This document shows positions 50,417 through 56,779 of a stretch of 56,779 bases of DNA, piece after piece. Under the pieces are notes generated by a model, which saw nothing but the letters and a program-made list of their open reading frames with translations, did not search any database and had not been told where the DNA came from. Source of the DNA: Clostridium thermobutyricum (GTDB lineage Bacteria; Bacillota; Clostridia; Ch29); assembly GCA_016841565.1 (NCBI GenBank), contig JAENYX010000015.1:1-56779 (forward strand). The letters run 5' to 3'. Each line of letters starts with the position of its first letter. Within the stretch, counting starts at the first letter, position 1. A program made the translations under genes and the position numbers.

Positions 50417-51802
50417 CTACTGGAAGTACTTATCGATCTTGCGTTTTAATGCGAATCTATTAATACCTAATATTTCAGAAGCTCTGGTATAATTACCCTT
50501 AGTATAATCCAGTGCTTGTCTTATGTAATCCTGCTCCAGCCTTTGTATTTCGTCCTGTAAGGAAAAGTTCCCGGTAAAAATCCTTTGGTTCACATTTATT
50601 TCCTTTGAAGTGAGAGTCTGGGAACATGCATTGGCATTGCAAATTTCCACCGGCAGGTGATGCAAATCAATATACTGGTCATTATGGAGGATTACAATCC
50701 TCTCCAGCACATTTTTCAATTCCCTGATATTTCCCTGCCAGCCATAGCAGAGCAACTTATCCTTTGCCCTTTGGGTAAAGTCCTTAATGTTCTTATTGAA
50801 CTTTTTGTTATATATATTCAGGAAGTATTGTGTCAGAATGAGAATATCCTCTCCCCTATCTCTTAATGGTGGTAAGTGGATTGGCACCACATTCAGCCTG
50901 TAATATAAATCCTGCCGGAACTCATTGTTCCTGATTGCGTCTTCCAGGTTTTTGTTGGTTGCGGCAATTACCCGTACGTCTACCTCAATATCCTCCAGGC
51001 CGCCTATTCTTTTAAATCTGCGTTCCTCAAGAAACCTCAGCAGCTTGGACTGCATATCCATCGGTATCTCGGCTATTTCATCCAGAAAAATGGTTCCCCC
51101 GTCGGCCATCTCCAAAAGACCCTTTTTCCTTGATGCTGCCCCGGTAAAAGCATTCTTTTCAAATCCGAACAATTCACTTTCCAGGAGCTGCCGGGGGATG
51201 GCGCCGCAGTTAATTTTAATCATTGAAGAATCCCTGCGTGCGCTTTTGTGATGTATGGCCGATGCAACCAATTCCTTTCCGGTGCCGGTTTCCCCGGTTA
51301 TTAATACGGTAACTTCTTCATTCTGGGCAAGGATTTCAATTTTATTAAAAATTTCTTTGATTAACGGATGTTCTCCCAGCATATATTTACTCTGTAATTC
51401 CTTTTCCTTCTCCAAAAGAAATAACTTTTTCTGCAGATTAATATTATTAAAAGCCTTTTGAAGAGTGATGTGGATTTCTTCCAGGTCGAAGGGCTTATTG
51501 ATATAGTCAAAGGCTCCGCTCTTAATGGCAGTAACAGCAGTCTTAACATCTCCGTAGGCTGTCATGATGATAATCTCGACTTCCCTGTCAATGTTCTTTA
51601 TCTGCGGAATCAGTTCAAGACCGTTTTCATCGGATAATCGCATATCAAGAAAAGCTACCTGGGGTTTAAAGGCGGCAAGCTTCTTCATTCCCTCCTTTCC
51701 ATTTGAGGCGGTTACAACTTTATACCCCAAATCTGTCAAACCCTCCTTGAGCGAGAGACATATAATATCTTCGTCGTCAATTACCAATATTCTCTTTCTC
51801 AT
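50417..51802 (-). CDS. NtrC-family sigma-54 response regulator
   Basis: The 461-residue protein has a receiver domain (LVIDDED, phospho-acceptor D53 in AFLDMRL), an AAA+ domain (Walker A GETGTGKE, 170-177; Walker B GTIFLDEIAE), and a Fis-type helix-turn-helix at the C terminus (YTRASEILGINRFALKRKI). The sigma-54 contact loop reads NAFTGA (217-222) instead of GAFTGA, a notable change. ATG 51802 follows GGTGGTGAAAATC, overlapping the kinase gene by 26 nt. The adjacent sigma-54 promoter of pxpA is the obvious target. Confidence 0.95.
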   Translation of the reverse strand: MRKRILVIDDEDIICLSLKEGLTDLGYKVVTASNGKEGMKKLAAFKPQVAFLDMRLSDENGLELIPQIKNIDREVEIIIMTAYGDVKTAVTAIKSGAFDYINKPFDLEEIHITLQKAFNNINLQKKLFLLEKEKELQSKYMLGEHPLIKEIFNKIEILAQNEEVTVLITGETGTGKELVASAIHHKSARRDSSMIKINCGAIPRQLLESELFGFEKNAFTGAASRKKGLLEMADGGTIFLDEIAEIPMDMQSKLLRFLEERRFKRIGGLEDIEVDVRVIAATNKNLEDAIRNNEFRQDLYYRLNVVPIHLPPLRDRGEDILILTQYFLNIYNKKFNKNIKDFTQRAKDKLLCYGWQGNIRELKNVLERIVILHNDQYIDLHHLPVEICNANACSQTLTSKEINVNQRIFTGNFSLQDEIQRLEQDYIRQALDYTKGNYTRASEILGINRFALKRKIDKYFQ

Positions 51803-53564
51803 GATTTTCACCACCGTATATTGGGAATATAATTCTGAATTTTGTGCCCACATTTATAATGCTGTCAATCTCTATTTCGCCATTATTTCCTGAGACCAAC
51901 TCATATACAACCGACAGTCCCAACCCGGTCCCCTGTGGGTGTGTTGTGAAAAAAGGGTCGAAAATCCTGCCAATGTTCTCCTTGGAAATTCCACAGCCGT
52001 TGTCCTGAAAAACAATTTCCAGATGGTCCCCTTTTATACTGCTGAGTTTGTTAAGACTGATATTGAGTATTCCGCCCGGTTCCATTGCCATGATGGCGTT
52101 TTTTATTACATTTAAAAACACTTGTTCTATCTGTGATTTATCAACAAGTATCATCAGGTTCCCGGTATTTATCATTACATTTATTTCAATGTTCTTCTCA
52201 ACCGCTTCTTTATTTATAAGGTACAGCGATTTATTGAGGATTTCCACCGGGTTTTCCACTTCATAATCAGGCAGTCTGGGCCGGGCGAAATCCAGCAAAT
52301 CGGAAATTAAATTATTAATCCTGTCTATTTCAAATAATGCCCCATTAAACAATCCCAGATTTGCGTCTGTTTTTTGTTCATACAATCTGTTTTTCAATAC
52401 CTGAATGCTGGTTTTCATACCTGCCAGCGGATTGCGAATCTCGTGGGCTATGCCGGCGGCAAGCTGGCCAATGGATGTTAAACGATCCACTCTTTCCATA
52501 TCGTTTTCTATCTTCTTTCTTTCTGTAATATCGTTAAAACTGCAGATAGCTCCGCTTATCATATCATGGTGGGTTTTTAACAGTGTCGTAGTAACATCAA
52601 AGTATTGTTTGCTTCCGCTGCTTTCATCATGGAATATGCGGACATGGTTTATATTTTTCCTTGCATTCAGCGTATCCTTAATCTGGCTGAACAAAGCGTT
52701 TCTAACATTTTCACATTTATTACGGCTGTTCTGACTGCAGTCCAGGATTTCTTTTGCGGCTTGATTCATGGAAACCAGATTACCCTGCCGGTCTGTTGTT
52801 ATAATACCTGTAGAAATACTCCTCAGTATATCTTCGTTAAACTGTTTCATTTCCAGGAGCTTTGTGGTATTCATTCTAAGCTTGATAATCATATTGTTGA
52901 AAGCATCGGCCAGTACTCCTATTTCATCTTTTCTTTTTATCTTAATGTTTTCCTGTAAGCTTCCGTTGGCAATTTTATTGCATATATCGGCCAACATCTG
53001 TATTGGTCTTGAAATATTGTGGGAAATAAATATAGTTGCCTGCATGGAGATAATAAGAAAAATTATTACCGCCAAAATTGTATGTTTTTGAGTTTCCAAG
53101 AGCTCCTCCAGAAAAATACTCTTACTCAGGCAGTATCCAAGCGTCCAGTTCCATTTGCCATAGTCTCTGTGAATAAAAATAATATCTTCCGGGGTATCCA
53201 TTCCTTCGGTATTGCCCGAAAGCCTTTGGGCAAAATCGTCGGGCAGAGCCATTCCATCTACTAAGTTTCTCAATAATATCCGGTTTCCTTCAAGGATTAT
53301 GAAGCCACCGTTGTTCAGCCTGCTATAATAGTCAACAACGGTCTTTTTTGCCGTTCTCAGGGGGATTATACCCTTTTCTACATCCCTGTTTATATTATCC
53401 ACAAAGTGTATTGCTTCATTTAGATGGACCTCTGCATTTTTCTTCTGGTTGTCCAGCAGAAGCTGGTAACTATTACGGTAAGATACAGTTCCCAGGACAA
53501 TTATGGATAGCAACAATAGGATTAAAAACGGGATGAGTATTTTATTCTCTATATCCAGTCTCAC
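51777..53564 (-). CDS. Sensor histidine kinase of the NtrB type with extracellular sensor
   Basis: The 595-residue protein has a first membrane helix (about 10-28). An outside sensor domain of about 130 residues follows; YGKWNWTLGYCLSKS recalls single-Cache folds. Then come a second helix (about 163-181), HAMP (about 183-235), PAS (about 240-345), HisKA with H374 in AAGIAHEIRNPLAG, and an ATPase domain (NVIKNAIMAM, DNGCGI, GTGLGLSVV). GTG 53564 overlaps the symporter stop by 4 nt. It should phosphorylate the NtrC-type regulator encoded next. Confidence 0.94.
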   Translation of the reverse strand: MRLDIENKILIPFLILLLLSIIVLGTVSYRNSYQLLLDNQKKNAEVHLNEAIHFVDNINRDVEKGIIPLRTAKKTVVDYYSRLNNGGFIILEGNRILLRNLVDGMALPDDFAQRLSGNTEGMDTPEDIIFIHRDYGKWNWTLGYCLSKSIFLEELLETQKHTILAVIIFLIISMQATIFISHNISRPIQMLADICNKIANGSLQENIKIKRKDEIGVLADAFNNMIIKLRMNTTKLLEMKQFNEDILRSISTGIITTDRQGNLVSMNQAAKEILDCSQNSRNKCENVRNALFSQIKDTLNARKNINHVRIFHDESSGSKQYFDVTTTLLKTHHDMISGAICSFNDITERKKIENDMERVDRLTSIGQLAAGIAHEIRNPLAGMKTSIQVLKNRLYEQKTDANLGLFNGALFEIDRINNLISDLLDFARPRLPDYEVENPVEILNKSLYLINKEAVEKNIEINVMINTGNLMILVDKSQIEQVFLNVIKNAIMAMEPGGILNISLNKLSSIKGDHLEIVFQDNGCGISKENIGRIFDPFFTTHPQGTGLGLSVVYELVSGNNGEIEIDSIINVGTKFRIIFPIYGGENHEKENIGN

Positions 53565-55036
53565 TTTTTATCCCCTTTTCTTTCATAAGTAATTCGGCTG
53601 ACAAAATAAAACAGGATGAAGGATACGGCAACGCCTGGTAATGCAGGGTGGATGGCAGCATTCCCATTACCGGCCATAAAGTACTCTGCAACTGTGAATA
53701 TGAGGATTGTTATCAGGCCGCCGATAAATGAAGCAAATGCCCCTTCCTTTGTGGCTTTTTTCCAGAACAATCCTCCATATAAAGGAAGAAGGAAAGTAGC
53801 CGAGAAAAACCCCCATATTTGGCCTCCGTAAACCAGCAGGCTGTTTGGCGGATCAATAGATAAAAGCAGTGATACCGAACCTGCCAAAAATATAAACAAA
53901 CGGTTCAAATTCAAGAACTTATCCTCATTAATATTGGGATTGAACATATTTTTATAAATATCATAGGTGAAGCCGCTTGCCAGAATAAGGAGCTGTGAAT
54001 TGGCAGTCGAGATAGCCGCAGCCACTATACTAATCAAGACCAGTCCGCTTAAAGGGGAATATATAACCTTATTAATTATGTAAGGGAAAATTTCATCCAC
54101 CGAATTGACATTTTGTACCGAAGGCTCCAATACTCTTCCCCCTATTCCGATGATGAATATCCCCATATAAATAATTGCCAGTATTAGTACCGAATAACTA
54201 ATCATCTTCATTGCAGTCTTAGTGTTCTTTGCAGATGTGATTCTGATGGCATATTGCGGGTTGGCCGCCAATCCCAGTCCCCAGCCGAAGAATGAGGTAA
54301 TGGTCATAAGAGGCGGTTGGGCTCCCTTTGAAAAAGGATCCAGAAGCGCTCCCTGTTCCGTAACAAACGGGAAATTGGAGAACGGTCTTGTCGTAATGGA
54401 GGCTGCCTTTAGATGCATATTGGTAATACCGTTTATGTCTTTAAGGATGATTGACGCTGCTATCAGGGTACCAATGAAAAACAATATAAAGTTAAGTCCA
54501 TCGGTTTTTGCAACCGAAAAAAGCCCGCCGAAAGTAGTATAAACAACAAATAGATAGACCAATATGATGGAAAAGGTGTAGTTGATGTCCAGCAACTCAG
54601 ATATGACTATTCCAAAGCCCCTGATTTGGATAATGATATAAAAAATATAACATGTAATTATTATCATTCCTCCCATTGCCTGAAGGGCTTTACTCTCATA
54701 CCTGATTCGGAAATACTCCGGTATGGTCATGATGTCATACTGCTTTAGTTTGCTTGCCAGGAACACTAAAAACGTAGCTCCCAAAAACCAGGGAACCACT
54801 GCATATAGAACAGCCGTATATCCGTAAGCGTATAATGAGCCTGAAAGCCCCTGCATGGAGGCCGCACTGAACCATGTTGCGGTAAAAGTAAAGATACTGG
54901 GTATTAGTCCCAGACTGTTTCCGGCCACGAAAAAATCTCTGGTGTTCTTGGTCCTTTTGAAGCCGCCTTTACCAAATAAAAGCAATATAAAAGCGTACAG
55001 TGCAAAATAAAACAGATAATTAATAGATTTACTCAT
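53561..55036 (-). CDS. Sodium:solute symporter family transporter
   Basis: The protein of about 491 residues has thirteen or so membrane helices. The SSS pattern includes NTRDFFVAGNSLGLIPSIFTFTATWFSAASM (two parts), GxxY-like YAYGYTAVLY, and the Na+-site helix LISIVAAAISTANSQLLILAS. ATG 55036 lies inside the end of a 46-codon gene. The substrate is unknown; co-transcription with the kinase and position beside pxp genes suggest 5-oxoproline or another amino-acid-derived solute, or a sensing role as in transporter-kinase pairs. Confidence 0.9.
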   Translation of the reverse strand: MSKSINYLFYFALYAFILLLFGKGGFKRTKNTRDFFVAGNSLGLIPSIFTFTATWFSAASMQGLSGSLYAYGYTAVLYAVVPWFLGATFLVFLASKLKQYDIMTIPEYFRIRYESKALQAMGGMIIITCYIFYIIIQIRGFGIVISELLDINYTFSIILVYLFVVYTTFGGLFSVAKTDGLNFILFFIGTLIAASIILKDINGITNMHLKAASITTRPFSNFPFVTEQGALLDPFSKGAQPPLMTITSFFGWGLGLAANPQYAIRITSAKNTKTAMKMISYSVLILAIIYMGIFIIGIGGRVLEPSVQNVNSVDEIFPYIINKVIYSPLSGLVLISIVAAAISTANSQLLILASGFTYDIYKNMFNPNINEDKFLNLNRLFIFLAGSVSLLLSIDPPNSLLVYGGQIWGFFSATFLLPLYGGLFWKKATKEGAFASFIGGLITILIFTVAEYFMAGNGNAAIHPALPGVAVSFILFYFVSRITYERKGDKK

Positions 55037-55169
55037 AGGGGTACCCCTTCTCTCTCCTGATGAGTACCAAGGCAGCAATGGACGGGCATAACGCGGAGAT
55101 GGTAAAAAGTCCTCCGATAATGAATAATGTCTTTAAAGGCAAGCCGGCAATTAACACATTATCAGTCAT
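55029..55169 (-). CDS. 46-residue membrane protein partner of the symporter
   Basis: ATG 55169 follows AAGGGGTG and encodes MTDNVLIAGLPLKTLFIIGG... with one hydrophobic helix (about 12-37) and a charged tail ending RREKGYPYE. A longer in-frame reading to 55241 lacks a binding site. It overlaps the symporter start by 8 nt, so the two are translationally coupled. Small subunits of this kind (DUF3311-like) accompany some SSS transporters. The family is not certain. Confidence 0.7.
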   Translation of the reverse strand: MTDNVLIAGLPLKTLFIIGGLFTISALCPSIAALVLIRREKGYPYE

Positions 55170-55285
55170 ATATACACCCCTTGCTACAATATACTTCAAT
55201 CTAATAATTATACATTTCTCTTCATTTCCCTTTTTTTTCACTGCATTAATGTATACTTAAGGCAGGTTTTATATCCTCCTCCTTA

Positions 55286-55313
55286 TTGACATTTCGAGGC
55301 AAAGTGGTATTAT
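55286..55313 (+). promoter_or_regulatory. Sigma-A promoter of the PTS IIC-like gene
   Basis: TTGACA (55286-55291), 16 nt, then TATTAT (55308-55313). The divergent gap 55170-55394 shows no other clear element besides a poly-T stretch near 55230. Confidence 0.65.
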
Positions 55314-55394
55314 ATATGAGACAAGACAGATGTATATACAGGTATCTTTAATAACCCGGATGTCAATAATAAATGAGGTAAGGAGGGGTTTCAA

Positions 55395-56414
55395 ATGACA
55401 GAAAAAACTGGCTTCTTTAAGAGGAAAAACATAGAAATCTCGCTGCACAGGTATGGGGTACAAGCCTTGGGAGCCATGGCTCAGGGTTTGTTTGCTTCGC
55501 TTATCATCGGACTTATACTTAAAGTAATAGGAGAAAATTTTAATATACCCTTTCTTTATGAAGTGGTTTACCCCGCAGCCCAGCAGATGACCGGTCCGGC
55601 CATTGCGGTAGCGGTGGCCTATGGTCTTCAGGCTCCGCCCCTTGTACTCTTTGCATCCACCATTACGGGACTGGTGGGTAACCAGCTGGGGGGACCGGTG
55701 GGCGCTTTTGTGGCAGCAGTGATTGGAACTGAATTTGGTAAAATGGTATCCAGGGAAACAAAGGTGGACATACTGGTAACGCCGGCGGTTACAATAGTAA
55801 TGGGAGTACTGGCCGGCAGGCTTGTAGGCCCGGGTATTTCTTCAATTATGACCGGCCTGGGGAAATGGATTATGTGGGCTACCGAACTGCATCCCGTCCC
55901 AATGGGCATACTGGTTTCGGTGCTGATGGGAATGGTACTTACGCTGCCCATAAGCAGTGCGGCTCTTGCAATTATGCTGCAGCTGGGCGGGCTGGCTGCC
56001 GGAGCGGCCACGGTGGGATGCAGTGCCCAGATGATAGGATTTGCCGTAGCCAGCTACAGGGAGAATGGTTGGGGAGGTCTGGTTTCCCAGGGTTTGGGTA
56101 CATCCATGCTACAAGTGCCAAACATTGTGAAGAATCCTCTTATATGGATTCCCGCTACGCTGGCCTCTGCCATTATCGGACCCTTTGCCACCACAATATT
56201 CAGAATGGAAAATATCCCCCTGGGTGCGGGGATGGGCACCAGCGGTCTTGTGGGACAGTTTGGGACGGTTGCGGCAATGGGCACAAACACTGCGGTTTTT
56301 GTAAAGATATTGGTTTTGCACATAGCTGCCCCGGCCTTTGTTACTCTAATTATTTCCGAATACATGAGAAGTAAGGGCTGGATAAAAGCCGGAGACATGA
56401 AGCTGTCGGATTGA
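55395..56414 (+). CDS. PTS system IIC-like permease (PTS_EIIC_2 family)
   Basis: The 339-residue protein has eight to ten membrane helices and many Gly-rich turns (GALGAM-type start RYGVQALGAMAQGLFASLIIG in two parts; GNQLGGPVGAFVAAVIGTEFG; IPLGAGMGTSGLVGQFGTV). This fits the PTS_EIIC_2 family of stand-alone IIC-like proteins. No IIA or IIB gene is nearby, so classic phosphotransfer-coupled uptake is doubtful and the substrate is unknown. AAGGAGGGG precedes ATG 55395. It has its own promoter and is divergent from the symporter operon. Confidence 0.85.
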   Translation: MTEKTGFFKRKNIEISLHRYGVQALGAMAQGLFASLIIGLILKVIGENFNIPFLYEVVYPAAQQMTGPAIAVAVAYGLQAPPLVLFASTITGLVGNQLGGPVGAFVAAVIGTEFGKMVSRETKVDILVTPAVTIVMGVLAGRLVGPGISSIMTGLGKWIMWATELHPVPMGILVSVLMGMVLTLPISSAALAIMLQLGGLAAGAATVGCSAQMIGFAVASYRENGWGGLVSQGLGTSMLQVPNIVKNPLIWIPATLASAIIGPFATTIFRMENIPLGAGMGTSGLVGQFGTVAAMGTNTAVFVKILVLHIAAPAFVTLIISEYMRSKGWIKAGDMKLSD

Positions 56415-56445
56415 GAAGCAGTTGGTGGTTTGGTATCAATGAACC

Positions 56446-56621
56446 GGCATCAGTCATATACGCTGCGTAGACCCGCATGAATGTCTGGTTTGAGCTTGAT
56501 GGCTTCGGGAATTTCCAATAACTCGCCTAGCGGCTCAGACACTTGGAAATTCTTATCCGTATGCCTCTTGAGCTCCTTTTAACTGTGCGGGTAAAACTCC
56601 GCTACAGATTGACTTGATGCC
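56446..56621. repeat. Large imperfect palindrome of a second type
   Basis: GGCATCAGTCA (56446-56456) is inverted at 56610-56621 with one extra base. ACCCGCA (56471-56477) pairs with TGCGGGT (56586-56592), and GAATTTCCAA (56509-56518) with TTGGAAATTC (56543-56552) around a short CGC/GCG hairpin. It is similar in size to the 3298/28731 repeats, but the sequence differs. Confidence 0.65.
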
Positions 56622-56643
56622 TGTTCTTCTGTGATATATGTTT

Positions 56644-56779
56644 TAGCACCTAGAATCTAGCACCTAGTACCTAGCACCTAGTACCTAGAATCTAGCACCT
56701 AGCACCTAGTACCTAGCACCTAGCACCTAGTACCTAGCACCTAGCACCTAGTACCTAGCACCTAGTACCTAGCACCTAG
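56644..56779. repeat. Tandem heptamer array, cut by window edge
   Basis: About 19 units of 7 bp run to the end of the window: mostly CCTAGCA and CCTAGTA, with CCTAGAA and TCTAGCA variants, in perfect register. There are no spacers, so it is not a CRISPR array. Confidence 0.95.

Noticed and set aside
56644..56779. A CRISPR array
   Set aside because: The 7-bp units are directly adjacent with no spacers, and no cas gene is present.

Overview
The window is a mid-G+C (mid-40s % by eye) chromosomal segment from a motile, anaerobic, probably spore-forming member of the Clostridia (Firmicutes). The basis is the AGGAGG-type ribosome binding sites with frequent GTG/TTG starts, a SAM-I (S-box) riboswitch on metK, a raiA-motif RNA, the Rex redox repressor, sigma-D-type flagellar promoters, the FliW/CsrA flagellin switch, and a kipI/kipA-type 5-oxoprolinase operon. 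No species is assigned.

Layout. 1-260: three tRNAs (Val partial, Thr, Tyr) and a terminator. 0.3-3.3 kb: small membrane protein, S-box plus metK, and the DUF1659/DUF2922 pair. 3.6-7.2 kb: a ComK-like regulator, recD2 and comFC. 7.3-20.6 kb: a late flagellar block on the + strand (yvyF, flgM, flgN, flgK, flgL, DUF6470, fliW, csrA, flagellin, an unknown gene, a TPR glycosyltransferase, a TPR methyltransferase, flaG, fliD, fliS and a FliT/FlgN-like chaperone). It carries three sigma-28-type promoters. The order suggests building the hook-filament junction, holding CsrA with FliW, making and glycosylating flagellin, then capping the filament. 20.6-21.9 kb: raiA RNA, a DnaA-box cluster and hpf. 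22-25 kb: a conserved unknown protein, a 25-codon peptide gene, an HD-GYP c-di-GMP phosphodiesterase and a DUF5317 protein. 25-33.7 kb: secA, prfB with its programmed frameshift, tex, an MFS carrier and an amidohydrolase. 33.8-37.3 kb: the t6A genes tsaE-tsaB-rimI and tsaD, with a second DnaA-box cluster after tsaD. 37.7-46.2 kb: a GntR regulator with asparaginase, an ABC-F ATPase, rex, a P-loop/Asp23 protein, glutamate dehydrogenase, a CMD-like protein and a nitrilase-type amidase. 46.2-55.2 kb, - strand: a small membrane peptide, SSS symporter, sensor kinase and NtrC-type activator, then a sigma-54 promoter driving pxpA, an NRAMP transporter, pxpB and pxpC. 55.4-56.4 kb: a PTS IIC-like permease, followed by repeats to the edge.

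Functional reading. The right third looks like an amino-acid nitrogen catabolic region. Asparaginase, an amidase, 5-oxoprolinase (which yields glutamate) and glutamate dehydrogenase lie within 17 kb. The 5-oxoproline genes sit beside a symporter and a two-component system whose activator is of the sigma-54 class, and a sigma-54-like site also precedes the dehydrogenase gene.

Non-coding content is unusually rich. A dispersed palindromic repeat of about 220 bp occurs twice (3298-3520 and 28731-28950), and its arms differ by many paired compensatory changes. A similar but unrelated palindrome lies at 56446-56621. A degenerate 7-bp-periodic repeat family fills several intergenic gaps and ends the window as an array of about 19 units. 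REP-like palindromes, two DnaA-box clusters away from dnaA, and a very stable hairpin inside the 5-oxoproline operon are also present. The fliW gene has no ATG/GTG/TTG start where conservation demands one; an ATA codon is correctly placed behind a strong Shine-Dalgarno sequence.
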